Source: Clostridium sp. (lineage in GTDB: Bacteria > Bacillota > Clostridia > Clostridiales > Clostridiaceae). From it: a DNA stretch of 55,048 nt. The notes beneath the pieces were generated by a model. That model ran no database searches and had not been told where the DNA came from. It saw only the letters and a list, made by a program, of their open reading frames with translations. The translations under genes and the position numbers were made by a program. Position 1 is the first letter of the stretch. Each line of letters begins with the position of its first letter. Location: positions 7,910-62,957 of the forward strand of contig NZ_JAUNLM010000005.1 of NCBI RefSeq assembly GCF_030532265.1, given 5' to 3'. This document shows positions 42,373 to 51,248 of this stretch, piece after piece.

Positions 42373-43788
42373 TTAATACTTTTTTGACCTTATTATACTT
42401 AATATTGTTGCTAATACACATATAAAACCTGTAGTTAAAAATACAATATCCATTGCATAAATAAATACATCATTTCTTCCTGGTACATAATTTGAAACTT
42501 CATAACCAATAATATGACTCATTCTATTATATAAAAGAGTTGTTGAAAGAGTTATACCAAACACCATCCCAACATTTCTAAGTAATGCATTAACACTTCC
42601 TGCTATACCAAGTTGACTTTTTTTAATTTCCTTCATAACAAGTCCATTATTAGGTGATTTAAATAAACCATTACCAAGTCCCATTATTCCACTATAAATA
42701 GCAACTTGAAATAAAGATGTATTTTCTTTTACTGTACCTAAAAGAATTAATCCTATTGATAATATTAAACAACCAATAGTTGCTATATATTTTGAATTTA
42801 ACTTATCAGAAAGCTTACCACTATATGGTGAAACTATTCCTAATACTAATGGATATATCATAAGAAAAAATCCCGCATGTAAAGTTGACATTTTAAGTAC
42901 ATCTTGCAAATAAAATGGTAATATTATTGTTACTGAACTTAGTCCTATAAAAGTTAAGAAGTTGCATAATATACTTGTTGAAAATAATTTATTTTTAAAT
43001 AATTTTAAATCTAGTACTGGTGACTTAACTGTTTTTTGTAAATATAAAAATATAATAAGCCCTATTATTGAAATTAAAAATCCAAATAATATATATTTAT
43101 TTGTATATCCTACAAACTCACCTTTAGTTACTGACAATATAAGTGAAACTATAAAAAATCCAAAAGCAATTGTTCCTCTAACATCAATTTTCTCTTCAAT
43201 TTTAATATTATCTTTTTCTAAAACCTTGTTAGCTAATATTAAATTTATTATTCCAATAGGTACATTAATCCAAAATATAAGATCCCATCTAATTGATGCA
43301 AGTATACCTCCAATTGATGGACCTATCATTGTTCCCAAAGCAACTGCACTTGCAGATATTCCAAGAGCTTTTCCTCTACCTTCCCCTTCCTTATATATAC
43401 CAGTTATTATTCCCATATTAACTGCCATTGTACAAGATGCTCCAATACCTTGTATAACTCTTGAAACAATAAGTAATACTAAATTTTTTGAAAATCCACT
43501 ACAAATAGATCCAATAGTAAATACTAAAATTCCAAACTTAAAAACTTTATTTTTACCCTTTATATCTCCTATTCTTCCATTTAATAAAACTAATACTGAA
43601 ATTATTAAAAGATAGCTTGTAACTACCCACTCAACCTGAGCCATTGTTACATTTAAATCACGTGCTATAAGTGGAAGTGCAACATTTACTATACTTCCAT
43701 CAATACATGACATAAATGTCATTATAACAACACACATTAATATTTTTGATTTTCTACTTTCAGAAACTTCATTATCTATATTACCCAT
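42373..43788 (-). CDS. DHA2-type (EmrB/QacA) multidrug MFS exporter
   Basis: A 471-residue protein with about 14 membrane helices. FMSCIDGSIVNVALPLIARD in helix 1, WVVTSYLLIISVLVLLNGRIGDIKG (motif A) and GIGASCTMAVNMGIITGIY then GPSIGGILAS (motif C, antiporter family) identify the DHA2 group. It should export drugs or a metabolite by proton antiport. No regulator gene is adjacent. GGAG precedes the ATG. The 3' end is just upstream of the CIRCE region, without a clear terminator between them. Confidence 0.9.
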   Translation of the reverse strand: MGNIDNEVSESRKSKILMCVVIMTFMSCIDGSIVNVALPLIARDLNVTMAQVEWVVTSYLLIISVLVLLNGRIGDIKGKNKVFKFGILVFTIGSICSGFSKNLVLLIVSRVIQGIGASCTMAVNMGIITGIYKEGEGRGKALGISASAVALGTMIGPSIGGILASIRWDLIFWINVPIGIINLILANKVLEKDNIKIEEKIDVRGTIAFGFFIVSLILSVTKGEFVGYTNKYILFGFLISIIGLIIFLYLQKTVKSPVLDLKLFKNKLFSTSILCNFLTFIGLSSVTIILPFYLQDVLKMSTLHAGFFLMIYPLVLGIVSPYSGKLSDKLNSKYIATIGCLILSIGLILLGTVKENTSLFQVAIYSGIMGLGNGLFKSPNNGLVMKEIKKSQLGIAGSVNALLRNVGMVFGITLSTTLLYNRMSHIIGYEVSNYVPGRNDVFIYAMDIVFLTTGFICVLATILSIIRSKKY

Positions 43789-43897
43789 AGAATTTTACTC
43801 CTTATAATAAAATAATTTTGATTTAATTATAGAAGTAATTTATTAATAATTTGATTTATTGCTGTGTACATGATTTAAACTTTTTTATTTTTAATAA

Positions 43898-44290
43898 TTA
43901 ATTTATTTTTTCTCCACAATATGGACAATATTTAAAATCACCTTCTATTACTTTTCCACAATTCGGACATCTTTTTTCATATTGATAATAATTGTTATTA
44001 TATTCTCTTTTAATCTCTTTTAAATCCCAATAAGTTACATCAACATTCTCTCCTCTTTCTATTGCTTTACCTTTTTCCTTTGGAATTTCATATACAGAAT
44101 TACATCTGTTGCAAACTACATAATAGCTTTCATTCCATTTAAATAAAGGTATAAAGAAAAAGTGAAAACAGTCAAATGTTTTTATCAATTTACCCTTAGT
44201 TTTTAAATTGCATTTTTTACACTGAAGATTTTCTAAAATTTTTATTTCCTTTGACTTACTTTCTATTCCGAATATTCCTATAAAAAACAT
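43898..44290 (-). CDS. Protein with two zinc-ribbon regions
   Basis: A 130-residue soluble-looking protein. CKKCNLKTKGK and CNRCNSVYEI form one four-Cys ribbon split by about 30 residues, and CPNCGKVIEGDFKYCPYCG forms a second, compact ribbon at the C-terminus. The first part resembles the small zinc-ribbon family of clostridia and bacilli that has FF-rich centre segments (FFFIPLFKWNESYYV). GGAGG precedes the ATG. It is monocistronic; function unknown. Confidence 0.8.
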   Translation of the reverse strand: MFFIGIFGIESKSKEIKILENLQCKKCNLKTKGKLIKTFDCFHFFFIPLFKWNESYYVVCNRCNSVYEIPKEKGKAIERGENVDVTYWDLKEIKREYNNNYYQYEKRCPNCGKVIEGDFKYCPYCGEKIN

Positions 44291-44456
44291 ATTTCCTCCT
44301 AACTTAAATTATAAAAATATAACTATTATATATATTTTACAACTATCCAAAATTTATTTTTAAATGCAATATTTTTAATTTTTGTAACATTATACTATAT
44401 ATTTAAAACATTGTGTTATTATAATCATGATTAAAAACAAAGGGGGAAGTTAAATA

Positions 44457-45053
44457 ATGAACTTTAAATCATTTATATCAAAAAATAAGAAAATTTTAGC
44501 TTTTGGTATTATATTTTTATTTTTAGGAATTATATTTGGTAATATTTCATCAGCATCTGCAGATGAAATAGCTTCAGCTCAATCTAGAAATTCTAGTATA
44601 TCATCTGAAATCTCTAATAATAATTTAGCATTGCAATCTAATAATTCTAAAATATCTAAGCTAACAAATGAGATTTCTACTTTACAATCAAAAAAAGATG
44701 AAATTGAAACGAAAAAAGAAGCTGAAAAATTAAAAGCAGAAAAAGCAAAAGAAGAATTAAAAGAAAAACAAACTGCTTCGGCTGAATCTAGTACTAACAT
44801 AAAAAAAAGTAGTAATAGCTCTCATAAATCTACTACTAATAATACAAGCTCTTCATCAAAAGCAAAAAATAATTCTTCAAATTATGAAGATAACAACAAT
44901 AATACTGTTGGAACTACTGTTTGGATAACTGCAACTGGTAAAAAATATCATAGAACAAACCATTGTGGAAATACTAATCCAAACAACGCAAGACAAGCAT
45001 CATTAAAAGAAGCACAAAGTTTAGGATTAGATGCTTGCTCTAAATGTTTTTAA
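44457..45053 (+). CDS. Secreted/anchored coiled-coil protein with C-terminal Cys/His motif
   Basis: A 198-residue protein: an N-terminal membrane helix or signal sequence (residues ~13-32, ending ASADE), a coiled coil at ~35-105 (SKLTNEISTLQSKKDEIETK), a Ser/Asn-rich linker and a C-terminal WITATGKKYHRTNHCGN...LDACSKCF segment. That last part matches the short Cys-His repeat found at the end of some secreted nucleases and ComEC-type proteins (TGKKYHR..C....A...G..PCxxC) and is likely to bind metal. GGGGGAAG precedes the ATG. It starts a two-gene unit with the lipoprotein-like gene 16 nt downstream. Function unknown. Confidence 0.78.
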   Translation: MNFKSFISKNKKILAFGIIFLFLGIIFGNISSASADEIASAQSRNSSISSEISNNNLALQSNNSKISKLTNEISTLQSKKDEIETKKEAEKLKAEKAKEELKEKQTASAESSTNIKKSSNSSHKSTTNNTSSSSKAKNNSSNYEDNNNNTVGTTVWITATGKKYHRTNHCGNTNPNNARQASLKEAQSLGLDACSKCF

Positions 45054-45069
45054 TTAAGGGGAGAAATTA

Positions 45070-45318
45070 ATGAATAAATTAGTAAAAAAACTACTTACTA
45101 TCGTATTAGTATTTATTTGTTTTTTTGTTGGAATTATCATAGGTTGCGGTTCAAATAAAAATAATGAACTAAAAGCTAAACTAGATAAAGAATATAGCAA
45201 TAAACAAATAACTCTTTCTGATACTAATAATGAACTTTCAAATTCTAATAAAAAAATTGATGAGTTAAATAACCAAATAACTAATTTAAATAATTATATA
45301 AAAGAAAATTCTAAATAA
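45070..45318 (+). CDS. Small putative lipoprotein with coiled coil
   Basis: An 82-residue protein. A hydrophobic N-terminus ending VGIIIGC gives a plausible though not classical lipobox with Cys at about residue 26; the rest is a charged, heptad-like coil (NELKAKLDKEY, NKKIDELNNQITNLNNYIKE). GGGGAG precedes the ATG. It follows the coiled-coil protein gene by 16 nt and is closed by a strong terminator. The shared coil character suggests the two products interact at the cell surface; that is inference. Confidence 0.72.
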   Translation: MNKLVKKLLTIVLVFICFFVGIIIGCGSNKNNELKAKLDKEYSNKQITLSDTNNELSNSNKKIDELNNQITNLNNYIKENSK

Positions 45319-45363
45319 AAATAAACTCTATAAAGGAATACTCCTTTATAGAGTTTATTTTTA
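45319..45363 (+). terminator. Terminator of the coiled-coil gene pair
   Basis: ATAAACTCTATAAAGGA and TCCTTTATAGAGTTTAT form a 17-bp stem with a 4-nt loop, followed by TTTTTATTT. Confidence 0.92.
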
Positions 45364-45400
45364 TTTGTGATAGTAACCAATTATTTTATATACCTATAAT

Positions 45401-45868
45401 TTATAACGTATTTTCTTTTTCTATATTTAAAAGTTTTTGCTTCATATCAATTCCACCAGCATATCCAATTAAATTTCCATTTGATCCAATTACTCTATGA
45501 CAAGGTATGACTATAAGTATTGGATTTTTATTATTAGCCATTCCTACTGCCCTTGAAGCATTTTTATTTCCAATAAAATTTGCAATTTCTTTATAACTTA
45601 ATGTTTTTCCATAAGGTATTTTCATCAGAGATTTCCAAACTTTCTTTTGAAACTCTGTTCCCTTTGGATTAATTGGTAAATTAAATTTTTTTCTCTTTCC
45701 ATTTAAGTACTCTTCTATTTGAATTTTTGCATCTTTTATTAATTCCGTTTCTATATTATTTGAGTTTACTTCTTTACTTTCACCAAAATAAATTTTTGTT
45801 ATATAATTTTCCTCTTGAACAATAGTAATTTTTCCTAAACTTGTGTAGTAATAATAAGTATTAATCAA
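45401..45868 (-). CDS. ogt: Methylated-DNA-[protein]-cysteine S-methyltransferase
   Basis: A 155-residue O6-alkylguanine transferase: FQKKVWKSLMKIPYGKTLSY (helix-turn-helix), ASRAVGMANNKNP (Arg finger region), and the acceptor Cys in ILIVIPCHRVIGSNGNLIGY. It repairs alkylated guanine by transferring the alkyl group to itself. It starts at TTG (45866-45868) with GAGAGG upstream. It is monocistronic, in convergent orientation to the coiled-coil pair and divergent from the permease. Confidence 0.95.
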   Translation of the reverse strand: MINTYYYYTSLGKITIVQEENYITKIYFGESKEVNSNNIETELIKDAKIQIEEYLNGKRKKFNLPINPKGTEFQKKVWKSLMKIPYGKTLSYKEIANFIGNKNASRAVGMANNKNPILIVIPCHRVIGSNGNLIGYAGGIDMKQKLLNIEKENTL

Positions 45869-45990
45869 TTATTTCCTCTCCTTTAGTGGTATTTTAGAAT
45901 ATTTATTTATTCCACAAATACAAACAAATTGTTCGCCTATAATACACAAATGTCCTTGACTATTTATATTCATTATATTAAACTTATTTT

Positions 45991-46030
45991 TATACAATTA
46001 TTATACAATTAAATGTACATTTAATTGTAT
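45991..46030. promoter_or_regulatory. Palindromic operator upstream of the amino-acid permease
   Basis: ATACAATTAAATGT and its exact complement form a 28-nt uninterrupted palindrome (46003-46030). A further TATACAATTA lies directly before it (45991-46000), so the half-site occurs three times. It is about 60 nt before the permease start, without a T run, so it is more likely a protein site than a terminator. The regulator is unknown. Confidence 0.65.
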
Positions 46031-46088
46031 ATTTGAAATTATCTATAGTTTTATTAAAATAAAAATTTTATAATTGGGGGAGTTTCAT

Positions 46089-47510
46089 ATGGAAGGAACT
46101 AAAGAAACTAAAAAAATTATGTGGTATAGCCTTGCTCTTATGGCATTCTCTGCTGTTTGGGGATTCGGTAATGTAGTTAATGGATTCTCAGAATTTGGTG
46201 GATTAAAGGCTATAGTATCATGGATTCTTATTTTTGCTATTTATTTTGTACCTTATGCTTTAATGGTAGGTGAACTTGGTTCTGCCTTCAAAGATTTAGG
46301 TGGTGGTGTAAGTTCATGGATCAATGAAACTATTGGACCTAGACTTGCATATTATGCTGGTTGGACTTATTGGGTTGTACATCTTCCTTATATTTCTCAA
46401 AAGCCACAAGGTGCTATTATTGCTGGTTTCTGGGCTATATTCCAAAACAACGGGGTTAGTTCTTTAAATCCAATTCTTTTACAAACACTTTGTTTAATAA
46501 TATTCTTAATAGGAATATGGGTTGCATCAAGAGGTATAAAACCTTTAAAAAGAATAACAACTATTGCTGGTACATCAATGTTTGTTATGTCAATCTTATT
46601 TATACTTCTTATGATAGCAGCACCTGCTATTACTGATGCTAAATTAGTAAATATTGATTGGTCATTTAAAACATTTATGCCTACATTTGATGTTAAATAC
46701 TTTACTAGTCTTTCAATATTAGTATTTGCTGTTGGAGGATGTGAAAAGATTTCACCTTATGTAAATAAAATGGACAATCCTTCAAAGGGATTCCCTAAAG
46801 GTATGATTGCTTTAGCAATTATGGTTGCAGTATGTGCTATATTAGGAACTATTTCTCTTGGTATGATGTTTAGTTCTGATAATGTACCAAAAGACTTATT
46901 AACTAATGGTGCTTATTATGCATTCCAAAAACTTGGTGAGTATTACGGAATCGGAAATACATTCGTTGTAATATATGCTATAACAAATGTTATAGGACAA
47001 ATTTCAACTTTAATACTATCAATTGATGCTCCTTTACGTATTTTACTTGAAAATGCTGATGAACAATTTATTCCATCAAAATTACTTAAGAAAAATGAAC
47101 ATGGTGCATTTATAAATGGTAATATATTAATTACTATAATTGTATCAATATTAATTATAATTCCTGCATTTGGTATAGGAAATGTTGATGCTATAGTTAA
47201 ATGGTTAGTTAAATTAAATGCTGTTTGTATGCCATTACGTTATTTATGGGTGTTTGTAGCTTATATCGCATTAAAGAAAGCTGGAGACAAGTTCCATGCA
47301 GAATATCGTTTCACAAAGAGCAAAGTTCTTGGAATAATTTTAGGAGCATGGTGCTTCTTCTTCACAGCTTTTGCTTGTATAGGTGGTATGTATTCAGAAA
47401 ATACTTTCCAATTAGTATTAAATATAATAACTCCTTTCGTATTAGTAGGACTTGGTTTAATAATGCCAAAGCTTGCTGAAAGAGAAAGAAGACAAAAAGG
47501 ATTAATATAA
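46089..47510 (+). CDS. APC-family amino-acid permease
   Basis: About 473 residues with some 12 membrane helices. The first helix holds SAVWGFGNVVNGFSEFGG, the Gly-rich substrate loop of APC transporters; LGGGVSSWINETIGPRLAYYAGWTYW and GGCEKISPYVNKMDNPSKGFP are further family landmarks. It should import an amino acid (or exchange one) across the cytoplasmic membrane; the substrate is not clear. The ATG at 46089 is chosen because GGGGGAG lies just before it; an upstream TTG at 46074 would overlap that site. A strong palindrome in the leader suggests tight repression. Confidence 0.9.
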   Translation: MEGTKETKKIMWYSLALMAFSAVWGFGNVVNGFSEFGGLKAIVSWILIFAIYFVPYALMVGELGSAFKDLGGGVSSWINETIGPRLAYYAGWTYWVVHLPYISQKPQGAIIAGFWAIFQNNGVSSLNPILLQTLCLIIFLIGIWVASRGIKPLKRITTIAGTSMFVMSILFILLMIAAPAITDAKLVNIDWSFKTFMPTFDVKYFTSLSILVFAVGGCEKISPYVNKMDNPSKGFPKGMIALAIMVAVCAILGTISLGMMFSSDNVPKDLLTNGAYYAFQKLGEYYGIGNTFVVIYAITNVIGQISTLILSIDAPLRILLENADEQFIPSKLLKKNEHGAFINGNILITIIVSILIIIPAFGIGNVDAIVKWLVKLNAVCMPLRYLWVFVAYIALKKAGDKFHAEYRFTKSKVLGIILGAWCFFFTAFACIGGMYSENTFQLVLNIITPFVLVGLGLIMPKLAERERRQKGLI

Positions 47511-47526
47511 TTTATAATTATTAAAA

Positions 47527-47552
47527 AAGGAGCTAAATTTTAGCTCCTTCTA
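47527..47552 (+). terminator. Terminator of the permease gene
   Basis: AAGGAGCTAAA pairs with TTTAGCTCCTT with no loop to spare, just past the stop codon. The T run is short (TCTATTAT), so its efficiency is uncertain. Confidence 0.7.
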
Positions 47553-47895
47553 TTATAGATATAATTTCAAAACTTAATTATTATATACTTAAATAACAAA
47601 TCTTTTGTAATTAATTCACTATTTGATTTCTTATAATGAAATAACCTAAATATAAAATTAAATATTTTATACCTATATAAACCAATCCACTAAAAAACAT
47701 AGTCTAATATCAATATCTATTTTTAGTAATAAAAAACTTAAATACATATTTAGATAATTTAAATGATAATTTATTAAAATAATAATTTTTAGCTCATTTT
47801 TCAGCAATTGTTGCTAAAAATTAACCATTATGTAACTAATAATATTAATATTTAATATATAGTTTAAATATAGTAATAAAAGGGGGTAATAAAAA
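47553..47895. other. AT-rich gap upstream of the polysaccharide deacetylase gene
   Basis: No gene. An 11-bp inverted repeat, TAATTTTTAGC (47783-47793) and GCTAAAAATTA (47813-47823), encloses CAGCAATTGTTG and lies about 75 nt before the deacetylase start; it may be an operator or leader hairpin. No riboswitch is recognised. Confidence 0.4.
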
Positions 47896-48891
47896 ATGAA
47901 AAATAATAATCGTAAAAGTATGCAAATAATGAAAAGAAAAAAAGCAATGAGAAGAAGAAAAATAATTTCAATTTCATTTATTGCTATATTAATTATTTGT
48001 ATTCCTTTATTTTTAATTTTAAATAAAAAAAGTACTAATAATGAAGTTGTTAAAGCCGATACTAACAAAGTTACTACTGATTCATCTAATAACAACAATA
48101 ATGATAATATTAATAACGAAGCAAAAGAAAAACCTGAAGAAAAAAAATTAGATAATAGTGGATATATAGCATTAAAAGATGACCCAAATGCTGATGATGC
48201 TGAAATGGTAGCAAAAAATACAAATGATTTATTAACTGGAGCTAAACAGTACCCTGTTAGAACAGATGGTAAAAAAGTTGTTTACTTAACTTTTGATGAT
48301 GGTCCTTCAACTACTAATACACCAACAGTCCTTAAAACTCTAGAAAAATATAATGTTAAAGGTACATTTTTTGTAATGGGAAAATCTCTAGCTGCAAATG
48401 ATACAGCTAAGGAATTATTAAAAGAAATAGCTAAAAATGGACATGCTATTGCAAATCATAGTTATAGCCATGATTATGCTTACTTATACCCAGGTAGAAC
48501 TATGAATGTACATAATATGCTAAAAGACTTTAATAAAAATGATGAACTTATGAAAAGTGTTTTAGGAAAAGACTTTTCAACTAGAGTAATAAGATTACCT
48601 GGTGGATATTGGTCATGGAAAGGTAGAGAACCTTTTAAAAAGAAAATGCAAGAACTTAATATAAGTAATATTGACTGGAACGCTCTAAATGGTGATGCTG
48701 AAGGTAAAAAGAAAAACGCACCTGAACTTGTTGAATTCTTAAAGAAAAGCGTTAATGAACTTGGCCCAAATGCAGATAGTATTGTTGTATTAATGCACGA
48801 TACTTATGGAAAAGCTGAAACAGCAAAAGCTCTACCTCAAATAATTGAATATTTTAAAGATAAAGGCTTTGAATTTAGAACAATAAAATAG
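47896..48891 (+). CDS. Membrane-anchored polysaccharide deacetylase (PgdA-like)
   Basis: A 331-residue protein. A basic N-terminus (NNNRKSMQIMKRKKAMRRRK) and a membrane helix (residues ~22-42) are followed by an Asn-rich linker and a NodB-type catalytic domain (~130-325): VYLTFDDGPSTTNTP (metal Asp and catalytic Asp), NHSYSHDY (two metal His), RLPGGYWSW, SNIDWNAL and IVVLMHDTYG. It probably removes acetyl groups from cell-wall N-acetylglucosamine, which blocks lysozyme. GGGGG precedes the ATG. It opens the envelope group in this region but is separated from the others by terminators. Confidence 0.93.
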   Translation: MKNNNRKSMQIMKRKKAMRRRKIISISFIAILIICIPLFLILNKKSTNNEVVKADTNKVTTDSSNNNNNDNINNEAKEKPEEKKLDNSGYIALKDDPNADDAEMVAKNTNDLLTGAKQYPVRTDGKKVVYLTFDDGPSTTNTPTVLKTLEKYNVKGTFFVMGKSLAANDTAKELLKEIAKNGHAIANHSYSHDYAYLYPGRTMNVHNMLKDFNKNDELMKSVLGKDFSTRVIRLPGGYWSWKGREPFKKKMQELNISNIDWNALNGDAEGKKKNAPELVEFLKKSVNELGPNADSIVVLMHDTYGKAETAKALPQIIEYFKDKGFEFRTIK

Positions 48892-48903
48892 TCTACATAA
48901 TGA

Positions 48904-48943
48904 AAGAGTTGCTTTAATACTTTTAAAGCAACTCTATTTTATT
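48904..48943 (+). terminator. Terminator of the deacetylase gene
   Basis: AGAGTTGCTTTAA and TTAAAGCAACTCT form a stem with a short loop followed by ATTTTATTTAC. Confidence 0.88.
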
Positions 48944-49007
48944 TACAAAAATATTTTAATTCGTTTTTATTAAAAACTTTATAATTAAATCTATTACTTT
49001 TGAATTT

Positions 49008-49832
49008 TTAAAAATTTAATCCACTAGAATGATAAATAATTTTTGTTATTATAGATGTTATATTATTAATTGAAACCCATAAAACTATTCCAAATGCTAT
49101 TACATAAGCAAACGAAAATAAATACACTAATTTATTTTTCCCCTTTAATATACTGTTAAAACCACTATAAATTAAAATTACTGAAGTTATTGAAGCAAAT
49201 ATACTTACTATAGCCCAAGGTATAAATCCTATAAATAATGCTAAAGATTGAATTATAACAAGTATAAAATTAATTACTGAAAAAACAAAAAATATATTTC
49301 CTAAATTTTTTCTATCTATCTTTTCTTTTATTAAATATTTATAAATTAAATATACTATAAAAATTATTATTCCATAAAATAATATATAATTTAATAAATC
49401 TAAGAAATATACACTTCCAGTAGGAAATACCATATCTAATTGAGTGTTAAATTGCTGTTTTAAAAATATAGAATCATTCTTACTAAAATACTCTCCTGAT
49501 ATACTATAAACCAATTCCATAATTGATTTTAATAAGTTGTAGCTAAATATTTTTATAGATAATACCTTTATTAAAGGAATTATCAAAGTTATTATTACGC
49601 CATATATTAAACTTAACTTCAATGAAAGTCCTAGTATACCATCTTTCATACTAGTAAATGGATGTTTTATTGCAGTTAATACATAACTTTTATGCTTTTT
49701 TATATCAACTTCTGGAGTTGATATATTTATAGTTGTTTTATTATTTTTTGTTTCTCCACCGCAACTATTTCCACATTCTGGACAAAATTTTGAATCATCT
49801 GGAATCTTACTTCCACACTTGGTACAATACAT
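49008..49832 (-). CDS. Zinc-ribbon polytopic membrane protein
   Basis: A 274-residue protein. The N-terminal zinc ribbon MYCTKCGSKIPDDSKFCPECG is followed by a polar linker and five or six membrane segments in the remaining ~200 residues (for example LSLIYGVIITLIIPLIKVL, ILFYGIIIFIVYLIY, IFFVFSVINFILVII). It has the layout of Firmicute zinc-ribbon membrane proteins of the YIP1/DUF-type. GGGGGAG precedes the ATG. It is divergent from the TcaA-like gene (146 nt apart), so they may share control. Function unknown. Confidence 0.8.
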   Translation of the reverse strand: MYCTKCGSKIPDDSKFCPECGNSCGGETKNNKTTINISTPEVDIKKHKSYVLTAIKHPFTSMKDGILGLSLKLSLIYGVIITLIIPLIKVLSIKIFSYNLLKSIMELVYSISGEYFSKNDSIFLKQQFNTQLDMVFPTGSVYFLDLLNYILFYGIIIFIVYLIYKYLIKEKIDRKNLGNIFFVFSVINFILVIIQSLALFIGFIPWAIVSIFASITSVILIYSGFNSILKGKNKLVYLFSFAYVIAFGIVLWVSINNITSIITKIIYHSSGLNF

Positions 49833-49977
49833 TATTTCTCCCCCTTTAATTTAATTAAATATTATATTGAAAATTATACCTTCCGCATACTATTTATGTC
49901 AATTTTTAATTATATTTGTAAATTATACATAAAAATGATAAATTATTTATATAAGTTTTTACTAAGGAGGATATATT

Positions 49978-51237
49978 ATGAATTTTTGCAGCAAATGTGG
50001 TAGTAGGCTTGAAAACGGCTCTTGTCCTAATTGCTCTACTATTTCTAATTCAAACAAAAATAAAAATTATTTTAAACTTATAATTGGATTTATTATAATT
50101 TTATTTATTTTAATAGGAGGTATTTTTATTTATGGAAAATCAACCTCAAAAACACAGTCTGAAATTGCAATGGATTTTTCTAATGCAATATCTAATAAAA
50201 ACGCTGATGAACTTCAAGAAATTCTTTATTGTGATAATCAAAAACTACAAATTAATACAACAAATGCAAATGTTTTAATTGATTATTTTACTAAAAATCC
50301 ATCTAAATTTTCTGATATAAATGATAACTTTAACGCTGGAAAATATGTTGATACTGGTTATCCTTTATCAATAAAAGAGATTTCTAAAAAGTTTTTCTTT
50401 TTCCCAGTATATAAAGTTGTTGTTAAACCTACATTTATGAAAGTAAAATGTAATTTTAAAAATTTTAAAATTAAAGTGTTAGATCAAACTTATAGTGATT
50501 TAAATGAATCAACAGAAATAGGTCCTTTAATGCCTGGAAACTATAATATCACAGCAGAATTATCTAATTCTTATTTAAATAAAAGTGAAGTTATAGATGT
50601 AAATACTTTTGATAATAATTGTCCAGATATTGAAGTATTTAAAGATTTAAAAATTATACATATAGATAGTGATATACCAAACGCTGACTTATATATAAAT
50701 AACAAAAATACTGGAATTAAAGTAAAAGATGCTAAGGATTTTGGTCCAGTTGACCCAAATAGTACTATTTATGCTATATCAAATGAAAATGGTCAAAAAC
50801 TTATGAGTAAAAAATATACTATTGATTCTTCATCTGAAATTTACATTAATTTTGCTGATGCTAAAGCATCAGAAGATGATTTTAAAACAGAACTTTATAG
50901 CCTTTTAAATAATTACTCATCTGGGTTCGCTTATGCTGTTAATTATAATGACTTTAATTATATTTCATCATACCTTAAAGAAAATAGTCCTATATATAAT
51001 AAACAAAAGAAGGTTGTACCAGATATTTATAAACAAAATATTACTGAATCATTTAATAGTACAGAAATACTAAATTATAAATTTAATAATGATACAAATA
51101 CTGGAGAAGTTACTTGTAATGAAGTATACTCTATTGCTAAAAATAATAACGTTCCAAAATATAAAGAATTTAAAAATACTTATACTTTTGAAAGAAATTC
51201 TAATGGTCTATTAGTTTTAACTGATATTAAAGATTAG
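49978..51237 (+). CDS. TcaA/YvbJ-like zinc-ribbon membrane protein
   Basis: A 419-residue single-pass protein: zinc ribbon MNFCSKCGSRLENGSCPNC, a membrane helix at ~35-52, then about 365 extracytoplasmic residues. The outside part has repeated beta-rich segments (IGPLMPGNYNITAELSN, FGPVDPNSTIYAISNENG, two copies of a GP-(L/V)-xPx-(N/S) turn) and an NTF2-like end (FNSTEILNYKFNND). This is the architecture of TcaA and YvbJ; TcaA is linked to glycopeptide response and cell-wall traffic in staphylococci. GGAGG precedes the ATG. It begins a three-gene operon with the YARHG protein and the amidase, which supports an envelope role. Confidence 0.85.
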   Translation: MNFCSKCGSRLENGSCPNCSTISNSNKNKNYFKLIIGFIIILFILIGGIFIYGKSTSKTQSEIAMDFSNAISNKNADELQEILYCDNQKLQINTTNANVLIDYFTKNPSKFSDINDNFNAGKYVDTGYPLSIKEISKKFFFFPVYKVVVKPTFMKVKCNFKNFKIKVLDQTYSDLNESTEIGPLMPGNYNITAELSNSYLNKSEVIDVNTFDNNCPDIEVFKDLKIIHIDSDIPNADLYINNKNTGIKVKDAKDFGPVDPNSTIYAISNENGQKLMSKKYTIDSSSEIYINFADAKASEDDFKTELYSLLNNYSSGFAYAVNYNDFNYISSYLKENSPIYNKQKKVVPDIYKQNITESFNSTEILNYKFNNDTNTGEVTCNEVYSIAKNNNVPKYKEFKNTYTFERNSNGLLVLTDIKD

Positions 51238-51248
51238 AGGTGTATTTA

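Noticed and set aside
42962-43615. A 217-codon plus-strand open frame
   Set aside because: It lies antisense to the DHA2 exporter gene, has no ribosome-binding site and no domain character. AT-rich coding DNA often leaves the opposite strand open.
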